Positions 11,909 through 21,316 are shown, counted from the first letter of the stretch. The stretch is DNA of 64,000 nt from an uncultured Actinomycetes bacterium (GCA_937926105.1 CALANS010000175.1:1-64000); one strand, 5' to 3'. Translations and numbers: made by a program. Notes: generated by a model from the sequence alone, not told the origin.

Positions 11909-11923
11909 GTACACGTGTACGAT
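11909..11923 (+). promoter_or_regulatory. Palindromic operator overlapping the -10 box of a DUF222-HNH gene
   Basis: GTACACGTGTAC (11909-11920) is a perfect 12-base palindrome. Its right end overlaps TACGAT (11918-11923), a TANNNT -10 box that ends seven bases before the ATG at 11931. A repressor bound here would block initiation. The layout (GNAC-N4-GTNC) is LexA-like but not the standard GAAC-N4-GTTC. Confidence 0.55.
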
Positions 11924-11930
11924 AGAACAT

Positions 11931-14078
11931 ATGAATGAGTCGATGGCACTGGACAGCGCGTTTGATGCTTCAGTGTGCAACGAGTCTGTAGCGGAGTTGG
12001 AGTCTTCGCAGCTGACGGGTCCGATGATCGCACCGGCGTCCGGCGGTGCCTCCACTGCGTGCGGGCCGGACATCAGCCACTGGGCTCGCGATCTGGCGGG
12101 TCTCGCCGACGCCGGTGACGACGCCGGCGGTATTGACCAGATCCGACAGTTGGAGGACATCAAGTCCGCCTGCGCCGCCGCGCAGGCCCGGATCACCGCT
12201 GCCTTTGCCGCGTCGCAGCGCGCAAGCAACGCACCCCGTCCTGGGGAGACCTCTCATGCGGACGGCGATGCGGGTCATGACCCGCATGTCTGTCCGGACG
12301 GCGACACGGTTGCTGACGCCGGCTGGGACGCCGACCCCGATGTTTCAGAGATGCGTCGCGTCGGCGGTGGTTCGCGGGCACAGCAGTGGGCTCGGCGGCG
12401 TGCAAAGGCGGAGCGGCTGGCTAGACGGTCGGCGGCGGCGCAGGTGGCGTTGGCGCGGCGGGAGTCGCCGCAGCGGGGTGGCCGGTTCGTGGGCCTGGCC
12501 GATGTGCTGACCGGGGAGATGCCGAACACGTTGGCGGCACTGGCGTCCGGCGTCATCAACGAGTGGCGCGCGATGATCATCGTGCGGGACACCGCCTGCC
12601 TGACCGCCGAACAGCGTCGCCAGGTCGATGGTGAGATCGCCGGCAAGCTCGACGGTTTGGGCGATGCGCGGATTCACGCGTTGGTCACGGCGATCGGTTA
12701 CCGCTTGGACCCGGAGGCAGCCACGTCGCGGGCGGTGTGCGCGGTGTCCGATCGGCGGGTTGCTGTCCGGCCGGCGCCGGATGCGATGGCGTATCTCAGC
12801 GGGCTGATGCCGGTCGCGACGGCGGTGGCGTGTTACGCGTCGTTGTGTCGGCATGTGGATGCCCGCCCCGGGCTGGCGGGCGACACGCGTACCCGCGACC
12901 AGCGGATCGTCGATGAGTTCATCGCAAGGCTGACCGGCCCGGCTGTGGGGAATCGTACTGGTGCTGGTCCCGCTGATATCAGCGCCGGTGCCGGTGCCGC
13001 GGGCGCCGGTGATGTCGGCGCCCCGCGCGCCGATGCTGGTGCGGCCGGCGTGAGCGGGCGAGCGGACGCGGGCGCCGGTAACGGTGGCGAAGTCCCGGAG
13101 GCTGCCGATCGAGCGCCCGATGCTGGTGTTTCCGGCGGGTCTGAGGTGGCGGCCACCGAGCTGGGGAGTCGCGCCGACTTGGGTGATGCTGATCGTGCGA
13201 GCAGCGACCCGGTGGCCGCGGTGCGGGCGGCCTATGAGCGTGCGGTGGCCCGTCCGGCGAACGCCGGTGCAGGCAGGGCGGGTAGCGCAGGCAACGCAGC
13301 CAGTGCAAGCAACGCAGCCAGTGCGGGTAGCACAGTCAGGGTGGGTAGCGCGGCTAGCGCAGATAACGCAGTCAGCGCAGACGCAGAGAACTTAGCCAGG
13401 GTGGCCGCCCACACACCGGGGGTCGCCGGTCGCGCGATACGTGGCGCAGAGCGACGGGGCCCGAATCCGCGGCACGGGCCTGCCTGGGGAATCCCGCCGG
13501 GCACCGACGTCATGCTGAATGTGGTGATCACCGATCGGACGCTGCTGGCCGGTGGGGACGATCCAGCCATTCTGCAGGGCAACCATCCGATCCCCGCGCC
13601 CCTGGTTCGTTGGATGCTCGCCGATTGTCCGGCGGAGGCGCGGGTATGGATCCGGCGGCTGTATACCCGGCCCAACACCGGCGAACTGGTCGCGCAGGAG
13701 TCCCGGCGTCGAGAGTTCCCGCCCGCGATGCGTCGGCTGTTGCTGACCAGGGACCAGACCTGCCGTACCCCGTGGTGCAATGCCCCCGCCCGGCATGCCG
13801 ATCATCTGCGTCCTGCGGCGGTGGGCGGAGCGACGCGGCTCGGCAACGGTCAGGGCCTGTCCGAGGACTGCAACTACATCCGGACCGCCCCGGGCTGGTC
13901 GGCCCGGTGTGATCCGGCCCGGTCCGGCGACATCGAGGTCACGACGCCGACGGGTCATCGTTACCACAGCCCGTGCCCCGACGTGGTTCCCGGCCACACG
14001 CGTGACGCGCATCCCCCGGCCGATGTCTGCTACCACGCCGAGCAGCTTCTGGAATGGCATTTGGCCCGAACGGGTTGA
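11931..14078 (+). CDS. DUF222/HNH endonuclease domain protein (13E12 repeat family)
   Basis: The 715-residue protein has an N-terminal DUF222 helical region (to about residue 310), a long Ala/Gly/Ser-rich low-complexity spacer with AGNAAS-like repeats (about 340-490), and a C-terminal HNH motif: CRTPWCNAPARHADHLRP, then GG.T....N and CNYIRTAPGW. The CNY..APGW ending is the usual variant in this actinobacterial family. Members are predicted nucleases, often in many genomic copies, and their biological role is unclear. The ATG at 11931 is preferred over the in-frame ATG at 11907 because the palindromic operator and -10 box lie between them. Confidence 0.88.
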   Translation: MNESMALDSAFDASVCNESVAELESSQLTGPMIAPASGGASTACGPDISHWARDLAGLADAGDDAGGIDQIRQLEDIKSACAAAQARITAAFAASQRASNAPRPGETSHADGDAGHDPHVCPDGDTVADAGWDADPDVSEMRRVGGGSRAQQWARRRAKAERLARRSAAAQVALARRESPQRGGRFVGLADVLTGEMPNTLAALASGVINEWRAMIIVRDTACLTAEQRRQVDGEIAGKLDGLGDARIHALVTAIGYRLDPEAATSRAVCAVSDRRVAVRPAPDAMAYLSGLMPVATAVACYASLCRHVDARPGLAGDTRTRDQRIVDEFIARLTGPAVGNRTGAGPADISAGAGAAGAGDVGAPRADAGAAGVSGRADAGAGNGGEVPEAADRAPDAGVSGGSEVAATELGSRADLGDADRASSDPVAAVRAAYERAVARPANAGAGRAGSAGNAASASNAASAGSTVRVGSAASADNAVSADAENLARVAAHTPGVAGRAIRGAERRGPNPRHGPAWGIPPGTDVMLNVVITDRTLLAGGDDPAILQGNHPIPAPLVRWMLADCPAEARVWIRRLYTRPNTGELVAQESRRREFPPAMRRLLLTRDQTCRTPWCNAPARHADHLRPAAVGGATRLGNGQGLSEDCNYIRTAPGWSARCDPARSGDIEVTTPTGHRYHSPCPDVVPGHTRDAHPPADVCYHAEQLLEWHLARTG

Positions 14079-14239
14079 CGCCCTCGCCTGTGGGCTACCT
14101 ACCGCGGAATCGCCGTGATCGGTGACGACACGGGTTCTTCGTGCCACACTGTCGGCAGGACGTGGCTCAGCGCGGGCTACCCCCTCTCGAGGGGGCGGGT
14201 CGGCCGTCCGCCGGGACGGCCGTTCGTGAGGAGGGCGCG

Positions 14240-14968
14240 GTGACCGGCGAACCGACCCTGATCGGGTCGGTGCAACGTGCCTTGCATCTGCTCGATGCGG
14301 TCGGTAGCCGAGACCGGCCGGTCAGCGCCAAGGTGCTGGCCCGCGAGACGGCCCTGCCCCTGGCCACCACGTACCACCTGCTGCGCACCCTCGTCCACGA
14401 GGGCTATCTGCGGCGGCTGGACGGCGGATACGTGCTCGGCGACCGGGTGGTGATGCTCGGCACCGGCTTACCGGCCTGGCGGCTGCGCCCCACCCTGACC
14501 GCCTTGCGGGACGAGCTGTCCGCCGCCTGCTACCTGGCCGTCTACCGCGACGGCGAGATCGAACTGGTCGACATCGTGGACAGCCCGCAACACCCCCGCA
14601 CCGATTTGTGGGTGGGCCTGCACGACGCCGGCCACGCCACCGCGCTGGGCAAGGCGATCCTCGCCGAGCTGTCTGGCGATCAGCGCGAGGACTATCTGGC
14701 CCGGCACGCACTGGCCGACCTGACGCCGCACACTGTCACGAACCGGGCGGTGCTCAGCAGCCGTCTGGCCGACCCGACGGGCCTGGCCATCGACGCCGGT
14801 GAGTACCACCTGGGTGTGGTGTGCGTCAGCGCCCCTATCCGCACCGCCGACGGCATTGCCGCGGTGGCGGTCTCCGCACCCGCCGAGCGAGAGCGGGACC
14901 TTCGTAGCAGGAGCGCGGCGCTGCGCCGCGGCGCGGACCGAATCGGGCTCGCCCTGTCCGTCAAGTAG
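14240..14968 (+). CDS. IclR family transcriptional regulator
   Basis: The 242-residue protein has an N-terminal winged helix-turn-helix (SVQRALHLLDAV...LARETALPLATTYHLLRTLVHEGYLRR) and a C-terminal effector-binding domain with HDAGHATALGKAILA and the closing GLAIDAGEYHLGVVCVSAPI segment typical of IclR proteins. The GTG at 14240 is supported by GAGGAGG about nine bases upstream. It precedes the E1alpha/E1beta/lipoyl operon on the same strand and is probably its regulator, sensing a small carboxylate or ketone. Confidence 0.93.
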   Translation: MTGEPTLIGSVQRALHLLDAVGSRDRPVSAKVLARETALPLATTYHLLRTLVHEGYLRRLDGGYVLGDRVVMLGTGLPAWRLRPTLTALRDELSAACYLAVYRDGEIELVDIVDSPQHPRTDLWVGLHDAGHATALGKAILAELSGDQREDYLARHALADLTPHTVTNRAVLSSRLADPTGLAIDAGEYHLGVVCVSAPIRTADGIAAVAVSAPAERERDLRSRSAALRRGADRIGLALSVK

Positions 14969-15116
14969 CGCGCCGGCTCCGCCAAGTACCTCCCCGTGCC
15001 CGTCGCAGCGGCCCGCCTCGCGGGCGCATTATCACCATCTGAAATCCATGGCCTTCACCGGAGGCCCCCGGCCGGTCACGATCGCATCAACGGACCGAGC
15101 CGATGGGAGTGGCGCG

Positions 15117-16109
15117 ATGGGCAGTGTGGATTCGGACACCCGGATCGATCTGTATCGGATGATGGTGCTGATCCGCTCCTTCGAGGAGGCGATTCGCGCC
15201 GAGTACCACGCGGACAAGAAGCCCGCCTGGGACATTGGGGCCGGGCTCATCCCGGGGGAGATGCACCTGTCGGCCGGGCAGGAGCCGGTTGCCGCCGGTT
15301 TGATGGCCCACCTGCGCCCCGACGACGCCGTCACCGCCACCCACCGCCCGCACCACCTGGCCATCGCACACGGAGTCGACCTGGGCGCAATGACCGCGGA
15401 AATATTCGGCCGGGAAACCGGTCTGGGTAAGGGACGCGGCGGCCACATGCACCTGTTCGACCCGGCCACCCACTTCTCCTGCTCGGGCATCATCGCCGAG
15501 GGCTACCCGGCCGCCCTGGGCCAGGCCTTCGCGTTTCGTTCCCGCGGCAGCGACGCCATCGCGGTCGCCGTCGCCGGCGAGGGCGCCGCGAACGCTGGCG
15601 CGTTCCACGAGGCGCTCAACCTCGGCGCCCTGTGGCAGCTACCCGTGGTGTTCGTCGTGGAGGACAACGACTGGGGCATCTCGGTGCCCCGCGGCGCCTC
15701 CACCTCCGTCGCCTCCAACGCCGACCGCGGCGCCGCCCACGGCATGCCCTCCGTCCGGGTCGAGGGCAATGACGTCGAAGCGGTCTACCGGGCGGCGGGC
15801 GAGGCGGTGCAGCGAGCCCGATCCGGTGGCGGGCCGTCGTTGATCGAGATCCACACGCTGCGCCTGTGGGGGCACTTCGAGGGTGACGCCCAGGGCTACC
15901 GGCCGGACCTGGACGAGGTGGACGACCACGACCCGATCCCCGCGTACGAAGCGACGTTGCGCGCCGACGGGGTGCTCGACGAGGAAGGCATCGGCAAGAT
16001 CCGTACCCAGGCCGCCGACCGCGTCGAGCAGGCGATCCAGTTCGCCAAGTCCAGTCCGACACCGGATCCCGGCGAGGCCCACCGCTACGTATTCGCTGGC
16101 GCGAGCTGA
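15117..16109 (+). CDS. Thiamine-diphosphate-dependent 2-oxo acid/acetoin dehydrogenase E1, alpha subunit
   Basis: This 330-residue protein shows the E1alpha layout: FEEAI near the N-terminus, the TATHRPHHLAIAHG and GGHMHLFD segments, and the TPP/Mg2+ motif GEGAANAGAFHEALN from Gly154 (GDG...N type) followed by VVFVVEDNDWGISVP. It forms the catalytic E1 heterotetramer with the next gene and decarboxylates a 2-oxo acid or cleaves acetoin; AcoA-like acetoin dehydrogenase is one good match, but the substrate cannot be settled. The ATG at 15117 follows a GGGAG. The 148-base gap after the IclR gene may hold the operon promoter. Confidence 0.9.
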   Translation: MGSVDSDTRIDLYRMMVLIRSFEEAIRAEYHADKKPAWDIGAGLIPGEMHLSAGQEPVAAGLMAHLRPDDAVTATHRPHHLAIAHGVDLGAMTAEIFGRETGLGKGRGGHMHLFDPATHFSCSGIIAEGYPAALGQAFAFRSRGSDAIAVAVAGEGAANAGAFHEALNLGALWQLPVVFVVEDNDWGISVPRGASTSVASNADRGAAHGMPSVRVEGNDVEAVYRAAGEAVQRARSGGGPSLIEIHTLRLWGHFEGDAQGYRPDLDEVDDHDPIPAYEATLRADGVLDEEGIGKIRTQAADRVEQAIQFAKSSPTPDPGEAHRYVFAGAS

Positions 16110-16180
16110 CCGGCGGAAACGGTGACCTCGGTCAGCCTGGACGAGCAGCAACGACCACACGACGACAAGGAGCATCGGCG

Positions 16181-17212
16181 ATGACAGCGACCCTGCCGCA
16201 GACCGGATCTCGGCGGTTGTCCACCGCCAAGGCCATGGTTGAGGCGATCAGCCAGGAGATGCAGCGCGACGAGTCCGTCTTCGTGCTCGGCGAGGACGTG
16301 GGCGCCTACGGCGGCATCTTCTCCTCCACCACCGGGCTGCTGGATCAGTTCGGTCCGACCCGGGTACTGGACACGCCGATCTCCGAGACGGCCTTCATCG
16401 GGCTGGCGATCGGGGCGGCAGTGGAGGGCATGCGCCCCGTCGTGGAGTTGATGTTCGTCGACTTCATGGGGGTCTGCCTGGACCAGATCTACAACCACAT
16501 GGCCAAGATCCACTACGAGTCCGGCGGCCACGTGTCGGTGCCGCTGGTGCTGACCACCGCCGTCGGCGGCGGCTACTCCGACGGCGCCCAGCACTCGCAG
16601 TGCCTGTGGGGCACGTTCGCGCACCTGCCCGGCATGAAGGTGGTCGCGCCCAGCACCCCGTACGACGCCAAGGGCCTGATGACGGCCGCCATCCGGGATC
16701 CCGGGCCGGTGATCTACATGTTCCACAAGGGCGTGATGGGGTTGGCGTGGATGGCCAAGAACCAGCGCTCCATCGGCGCGGTTCCCGAGGAACCGTACGA
16801 GATCGAGATTGGCAAGGCGAACGTGGTGCGCAGCGGTGCTGATGTCACAGTCGTCACCATCTCCCTGTCCGTGCACCACGCCCTCGACGTCGCTGAACAG
16901 CTTGCCGGAGAAGGGATCTCCTGCGAGGTGATCGACCTGCGGTCCATCGTGCCGCTGGACCGTGCGGCCATTCGCGCCTCGGTGGCCAAGACCGGACGGC
17001 TGGTTGTCGTCGACGAGGACTACGCCTCGTTCGGGCTGTCCGGCGAGGTCATCGCCTCGGTGGTGGAACACGACCCTGGGCTGCTGCGGGCCGCGCCGGT
17101 GCGGGTGGCCGTGCCGGATGTGCCCATCCCGTACGCGCGCGAACTGGAGTACGCGGTGCTGCCGACGCCGGCCAGGATCACCGAGGCGATCCGGGAGGTG
17201 ATGCGTCCGTGA
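16181..17212 (+). CDS. 2-oxo acid/acetoin dehydrogenase E1, beta subunit
   Basis: The 343-residue protein begins with RRLSTAKAMVEAISQEM and contains VLGEDVGAYGGIFSSTTGL, DTPISETAFIGLAIGAAVEGMRP and the C-terminal transketolase domain (DLRSIVPLDRAAI, VVDEDY), the standard E1beta pattern. GGAG lies 10 bases before the ATG. It is the partner of the E1alpha gene 71 bases upstream and overlaps the lipoyl-carrier gene by four bases (GTGA), so translation is coupled. Confidence 0.92.
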   Translation: MTATLPQTGSRRLSTAKAMVEAISQEMQRDESVFVLGEDVGAYGGIFSSTTGLLDQFGPTRVLDTPISETAFIGLAIGAAVEGMRPVVELMFVDFMGVCLDQIYNHMAKIHYESGGHVSVPLVLTTAVGGGYSDGAQHSQCLWGTFAHLPGMKVVAPSTPYDAKGLMTAAIRDPGPVIYMFHKGVMGLAWMAKNQRSIGAVPEEPYEIEIGKANVVRSGADVTVVTISLSVHHALDVAEQLAGEGISCEVIDLRSIVPLDRAAIRASVAKTGRLVVVDEDYASFGLSGEVIASVVEHDPGLLRAAPVRVAVPDVPIPYARELEYAVLPTPARITEAIREVMRP

Positions 17213-17454
17213 CGGACTCCGTGACGGACATTGTCTTCCCGGCGATGTCCAAGGACAACGCCGAGGCCGAGGGGGTGATTGCGACCTGGTTTGTCGCCGA
17301 TGGCGAGACGGTGGCCGAGGGCCAGCTGGTGGCCGAGGTGGCCATGGACAAGGTGGACATGGAGGTGACGGCGCCGGTGGCCGGCGTGATCACCCTGTCC
17401 GCCGCCGAGGGCGACACGGTGCGGCAGGGCGGGGTGATTGCCTCGATCGCCTGA
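17209..17454 (+). CDS. Stand-alone lipoyl/biotinyl carrier protein
   Basis: The 81-residue protein is a single lipoyl domain: FPAMSKDNAEAEGVIATWFVADGETV, then AMDKVDMEVTAPVAGVI with the modifiable Lys48, and a closing GDTVRQGGVIASI strand. It would carry the acyl or hydroxyethyl group from the E1 pair. Unlike normal E2 proteins it has no peripheral-subunit-binding or acyltransferase domain, and neither E2 nor E3 follows; the next gene is convergent. The GTG start overlaps the E1beta stop. Confidence 0.9.
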   Translation: MTDSVTDIVFPAMSKDNAEAEGVIATWFVADGETVAEGQLVAEVAMDKVDMEVTAPVAGVITLSAAEGDTVRQGGVIASIA

Positions 17455-17663
17455 CAGTATTGCCACTCAAGAAATGGGCACCACGGAGCCGGGCCCGGTT
17501 GGAACGGGCGCCACCAAGACAGCAGCAGTCGAGACACGGACGGCCGAGACGGGAACGGCCAGGGGCACACATGCGCGGGACATCGGGGGTCACGTGATGA
17601 GGGTCGGCAACGGATGGCTGTCCGAGCGCCGGCGGGCGCAACCGCCGCGCTCCGAAACGGCCC

Positions 17664-17683
17664 GGCCGCGCGAGGACGCGGCC
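17664..17683. terminator. GC-rich hairpin between convergent genes
   Basis: GGCCGCG and CGCGGCC form a perfect 7-bp stem with a 6-base loop, placed between the lipoyl-carrier gene and the convergent membrane gene. No U-tract follows. The rest of 17455-17715 shows nothing else. Confidence 0.4.
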
Positions 17684-17715
17684 AGCGGTGACGTGCCGGT
17701 CGGCGATGTGGTCCG

Positions 17716-18321
17716 TCACGCGAGCGAGAACACCCAGCGGTCGGCGGCGAACACCGCCCGATCAGCGGTGCGCACGATCAGGAACGGTCCGCGGCGTCCG
17801 AGCGCGTGGACCTCGATGCTGTCCTCCGGGTCGAGTAGCAGCGCATCGGGCCGGGGGTGAACGACCACGGCATGCCCGGCGGCCAACGGCCCACCGGCGG
17901 CCCGGATGGGCACCAGATGAGCCGGTAACCGTGGCCTGCTCCACCGCTGCAGCCCCGTGCGCGGCTGGTGCAGCCGGACCGGCGTACCGCACCGTGCCGG
18001 GACCCCCGGTGGCGCCGCGCCGGGCACCGAGGCTGCCAGCAGTCCGGCCAGCTCTGCCGCCTGCGACCATCGCGCGCAGCGCCCCGCCAGCACCGTGACC
18101 CCCGCGACGCACACCGCCACCGCGCCACCCCCGATCACGGCGCCCGCGCTGCCGACGAACCAGCCCGGTGCCAGCCACCCCAGGACGGCCAGCAGGGCCG
18201 TGAACGACGCGGCAACCACCGCCGCGCTCGCCGTCCGCGACCGCACCCGGCGGGTCACACCGGCGTCTCCGGGTAGATCGGGATCGGTGGCTTCGGGACG
18301 GTGTCGACGCGAACGATCCAT
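17716..18321 (-). CDS. Hypothetical membrane protein with two transmembrane helices
   Basis: I do not recognise a family for this 201-residue protein. It has a basic N-terminus, two hydrophobic segments (about residues 32-52 and 56-77) and a C-terminal soluble part that looks beta-rich ([32 protein letters not shown]...[21 protein letters not shown]). Its coding frame has normal codon bias for the genome. It is divergent from hisE with only 26 bases between starts, so the two promoters must overlap. Confidence 0.7.
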   Translation of the reverse strand: MDRSRRHRPEATDPDLPGDAGVTRRVRSRTASAAVVAASFTALLAVLGWLAPGWFVGSAGAVIGGGAVAVCVAGVTVLAGRCARWSQAAELAGLLAASVPGAAPPGVPARCGTPVRLHQPRTGLQRWSRPRLPAHLVPIRAAGGPLAAGHAVVVHPRPDALLLDPEDSIEVHALGRRGPFLIVRTADRAVFAADRWVFSLA

Positions 18322-18347
18322 GGTCCGTGCAGCCTACGGCGACGGCA

Positions 18348-18629
18348 ATGGAACAATCATCCGACGTGAAGTCCTTCGAGAGCCTGTTCGCCGAGCTGCT
18401 GGACCGGGCCGCGTCCCGGCCGGCCGGGTCCGGAACCGTCGCCGCATTGGATGCCGGGGTCCATGAGCAGGGCAAGAAGCTGCTCGAGGAGGCCGGCGAG
18501 GTGTGGCTCGCGGCCGAGCACGAGGGTGACGATGACCTGGCGCTGGAGGTGTCTCAGTTGCTCTACCGCATCCAGGTGATCATGATCGGTCGGGGAATCG
18601 GTCTGGCGGACGTCTACCGGCATCTGTAA
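18348..18629 (+). CDS. hisE: Phosphoribosyl-ATP pyrophosphohydrolase
   Basis: The 93-residue enzyme hydrolyses phosphoribosyl-ATP to phosphoribosyl-AMP in histidine synthesis. The nucleotide-pyrophosphohydrolase motif [17 protein letters not shown] is followed by the acidic [15 protein letters not shown] helix. The ATG at 18348 is chosen because [17 protein letters not shown] aligns with the N-terminus I recall for mycobacterial HisE; a GTG at 18366 would remove it. TACGGC at 18335-18340 could be a weak -10 box for a leaderless message. hisG follows 56 bases downstream. Confidence 0.93.
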   Translation: MEQSSDVKSFESLFAELLDRAASRPAGSGTVAALDAGVHEQGKKLLEEAGEVWLAAEHEGDDDLALEVSQLLYRIQVIMIGRGIGLADVYRHL

Positions 18630-18685
18630 CCGTCACCGCCCGACCATCCGCTGCCCGGCAGCGCCGTCACCGCTAGGAAGCCTCG

Positions 18686-19534
18686 ATGCTGAAAGTTGCC
18701 GTCCCCAACAAGGGCACCCTGTCCGAGCCGTCCGCCGAGATGCTGGCCGAGGCCGGCTACCGGCAGCGCGCCGACGGACGGGACCTGACCGTCCTGGACT
18801 CCGCGAACGAGGTGGAGTTCTTCTTCCTGCGTCCCAAGGACATCGCGATCTACGTCGGCTCCGGCGACCTCGATCTGGGAATCACCGGGCGGGACCTGGC
18901 GCTGGACTCCGGAGCCCCCGTGCATGAGACGCTCGGCCTGGGCTTCGGCCACTCCACCTTCCGGTTCGCCGGGTCGGAGGACCGCGAGTGGCACGTGGCC
19001 GATCTGGCGGGGCTGCGGGTTGCCACCGCCTACCCGAACCTGGTCACCTCGCACCTGGCCGAGCACGGTCTGTCGGCACAGGTGATCCGGCTGGACGGTG
19101 CAGTGGAGATCTCGGTGCAGCTGGGCCTGGCGGACGCCATCGCCGACGTCGTCGGATCGGGCCGCACACTGCGCCAGCACGCCCTGGCGCCGTTCGGCGA
19201 CGTGATCTGCCGCTCGGAGGCGGTGCTGGTGGCCCGTGAGCCGGCCGACTCCCTGTCCGGCCCGGCGGCGCAGCTGGCCAGCCGGCTGCGCGGGGTGGTA
19301 TTCGCCCAGCAGTACCTGATGCTGGAGTACAACTGCCCCCGCGAGCGGCTGGAGCGCGCCATGGTGATCACCCCGGGGCTGGAGTCGCCGACCGTCTCGC
19401 CGCTGGCCGACCAGGACTGGGTAGCGGTGCGCGCCATGGTGTTGCGCCGAGAGGTCAACCCGGTGATGGACACCCTGTCGGCGCTGGGGGCCCAGGCGAT
19501 CCTGGCCTACGACATCCGGTCCTGCCGGCTGTAG
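18686..19534 (+). CDS. hisG: ATP phosphoribosyltransferase, long (HisZ-independent) form
   Basis: This 282-residue enzyme catalyses the first and committed step of histidine biosynthesis, joining ATP and PRPP. It begins [14 protein letters not shown], contains the phosphate-binding [15 protein letters not shown] segment, and continues into a C-terminal regulatory domain (from about residue 210) that mediates histidine feedback inhibition in the long-form enzymes. No HisZ partner is therefore needed. It forms a hisEG pair as in mycobacteria. Confidence 0.96.
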   Translation: MLKVAVPNKGTLSEPSAEMLAEAGYRQRADGRDLTVLDSANEVEFFFLRPKDIAIYVGSGDLDLGITGRDLALDSGAPVHETLGLGFGHSTFRFAGSEDREWHVADLAGLRVATAYPNLVTSHLAEHGLSAQVIRLDGAVEISVQLGLADAIADVVGSGRTLRQHALAPFGDVICRSEAVLVAREPADSLSGPAAQLASRLRGVVFAQQYLMLEYNCPRERLERAMVITPGLESPTVSPLADQDWVAVRAMVLRREVNPVMDTLSALGAQAILAYDIRSCRL

Positions 19535-19577
19535 TCGGGCGGCCCCATCTGGTCGGCCCTGCTCTGGTCGAACTCTG

Positions 19578-20405
19578 TCAGGTCGGCAGCGGGATGTGGG
19601 CCGGTGGCCGGACCTCGCCGAGCGGGCGCAGCGTCAGGGTCTGCGCGGCGCGGCCCACCGGGCCGGATACGTCGTGCAGTACCGACGCGGTCAGCCCCAC
19701 GCCGTCGGCGCCGAAGGTCACGGTGGTGTCCAGCCCGATCCACGGCCCGACGGGGGTGCGCACCAGGTGGACGGTCAGGTCGGTGTTGGGAAACAGCATG
19801 GTGGTCGGGTCCGCCCGCACCGCGATGCCATTGGCGGTGTCGATCAGGCCGACGTACCGGGCCAGCGCCGACGACGGCTGATCGGCCACCAGGTCGACAT
19901 CCGTGCGGATCCACGCCCGGCCTCGGCCGGGTTGCCACCCCGGCAGCACCCGGAAGTCCAATGATCGGATGAAGCCGCCGTCCCAGACCTGCGAGCCCTG
20001 CCAGGGCAGGCCCTCGTCCGGCCCCGGCATCGGGTCGACCGCACCCCCAGCGACGGCCGAGGTGTCGGTGATGGACAGCCGCCAGGCAGTCGCCCGCACC
20101 ACCACCCGGCCCCCGGCGGACATCTCCGCCTCCACCAGTTCGATGGTGCGCCCCGGGCGGATGATCCTGGCCTGCACCTGCACCTCCCCGGCCGGGATCA
20201 CGCCGAGGATGTCGAACCCGATGCGGGACAGGATCAGGTCGTCCCGGGGGTCGCATTGCTCGATGGCGCGGACCAACAGCCCGGACACCGGGGCCATGTG
20301 CTGGTGATCGGCCGCCCAGGCGCCCTGCGCGTGGGCGGTGGAGCGGAATCGCCCCGGCGCCAGCGGTTCGTAGAAGGCACGCGGCTCGGGCGGGGCGGCA
20401 CTCAC
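19578..20405 (-). CDS. Thioesterase family protein (double hotdog, TesB-like)
   Basis: The 275-residue protein has two hotdog-like halves. The first carries HAQGAWAADHQHMAPVSGLLVRAIEQ with the ILSRIGFDILGVIPAGE strand. The second has WIRTDVDLVADQPSSALARYVGLIDTANG and LFPNTDLTVHLVRTPVGPWIGLDTTV. This is the actinobacterial thioesterase family that hydrolyses acyl-CoA; the chain length is not predictable. The start is a GTG. The gene is convergent with hisG and followed 10 bases before the RecB-like gene's stop. Confidence 0.85.
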   Translation of the reverse strand: MSAAPPEPRAFYEPLAPGRFRSTAHAQGAWAADHQHMAPVSGLLVRAIEQCDPRDDLILSRIGFDILGVIPAGEVQVQARIIRPGRTIELVEAEMSAGGRVVVRATAWRLSITDTSAVAGGAVDPMPGPDEGLPWQGSQVWDGGFIRSLDFRVLPGWQPGRGRAWIRTDVDLVADQPSSALARYVGLIDTANGIAVRADPTTMLFPNTDLTVHLVRTPVGPWIGLDTTVTFGADGVGLTASVLHDVSGPVGRAAQTLTLRPLGEVRPPAHIPLPT

Positions 20406-20415
20406 CCCTGCGACC

Positions 20416-21309
20416 CTAGTCGGGTCGGCCGGGATACGCCGGTGGGGTGCCGCCGAATTCCGGGCACAGCGCCTGGTAGGAGCACCAGTCGCACAACCGG
20501 CTCCGCCGAGCGGGAAACATCCCCGTGTCGGTGGCCTGCTCGATGGCGCGCCACAGGGCGACGACGCCCCGCTCGAAGGACAGCAGGCCCGCCTCGTCGG
20601 GGGTGTACTCGAGCAGCTGCGCGTCGCCCAGATACACCAGCCGCAGCCGTGCAGCGACGACGCCGCGCAGCCGATACAGCATGAGCGCGTAGAACTTCAG
20701 CTGGAACAACACGTCGCCGGCGTAGGAATCGGCGGGGGAGCGTCCGGTCTTGTAGTCGACGACCCGGATCAGCCCGTCCGGGCTCACATCCAGCCGATCG
20801 ATGAAGCCCCGGGCCGGAACCTGCTCGGCCAGGTCGACCTCGACGCGCATCTCACAGGCCTGCGGGCGCAGTCGGGTCGGGTCTTCCAGGCCGAAGTAGG
20901 TGTGCAGCAGGGCGGCGGCCGCGGTGAACCAGGCGTCGATCTCGCCCTCCGGAGCCAGACCGGCGAGCTCGGGCCGCTCGGCGACCAGGCTCGCCCAGAG
21001 GTCCGGCAGGGTCGCGACGACGGCGGCCTCGGTGCGGTCGGCGGGGGGCAGGTCGAACATGCGCTCCAGCGCCGAGTGGACCAGGGTGCCGCGGGCCGCG
21101 GGCGCCGACGGCGGCTCGGGAATCCGGTCGATGGCGCGGTAGCGGTACATCAGCGGGCAGGTCTTGAAGTCCGCGGCACGGGACGCGGATAGCGCCCGGC
21201 GGCGAGGCTCATCGGCCTCCGGAGCCGCGGTGGTCTCGGAAGGCGCCGGAGTCTCGGACGCCCCGGTGGTCTCGGGTATCTGGCTGGTCTCGATCAGGTG
21301 CTCCGTCAT
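20416..21309 (-). CDS. RecB-like PD-(D/E)XK nuclease with iron-sulfur cysteines
   Basis: The 297-residue protein has the RecB-family nuclease core: GTLVHSALERMF (histidine ligand), GFIDRLD and VVDYKTGR (catalytic Asp-Lys), then QLKFYALML. One cysteine in FKTCPLMYRYR near the N-terminus and three in CDWCSYQALC at the C-terminus form the AddB-type 4Fe-4S staple. It probably acts as a single-strand DNA exonuclease. The ATG at 21309 is chosen because TACGGT lies seven bases upstream (leaderless). The gene is divergent from the M50 protease, as a recB-like gene sits near trmI in mycobacteria. Confidence 0.9.
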   Translation of the reverse strand: MTEHLIETSQIPETTGASETPAPSETTAAPEADEPRRRALSASRAADFKTCPLMYRYRAIDRIPEPPSAPAARGTLVHSALERMFDLPPADRTEAAVVATLPDLWASLVAERPELAGLAPEGEIDAWFTAAAALLHTYFGLEDPTRLRPQACEMRVEVDLAEQVPARGFIDRLDVSPDGLIRVVDYKTGRSPADSYAGDVLFQLKFYALMLYRLRGVVAARLRLVYLGDAQLLEYTPDEAGLLSFERGVVALWRAIEQATDTGMFPARRSRLCDWCSYQALCPEFGGTPPAYPGRPD

Positions 21310-21316
21310 CACGGTC

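Noticed and set aside
17438..17860. A 140-codon plus-strand frame after the lipoyl-carrier gene
   Set aside because: Its composition is low-complexity Thr/Ala/Arg, it has no domain, and it overlaps the better supported minus-strand membrane gene.
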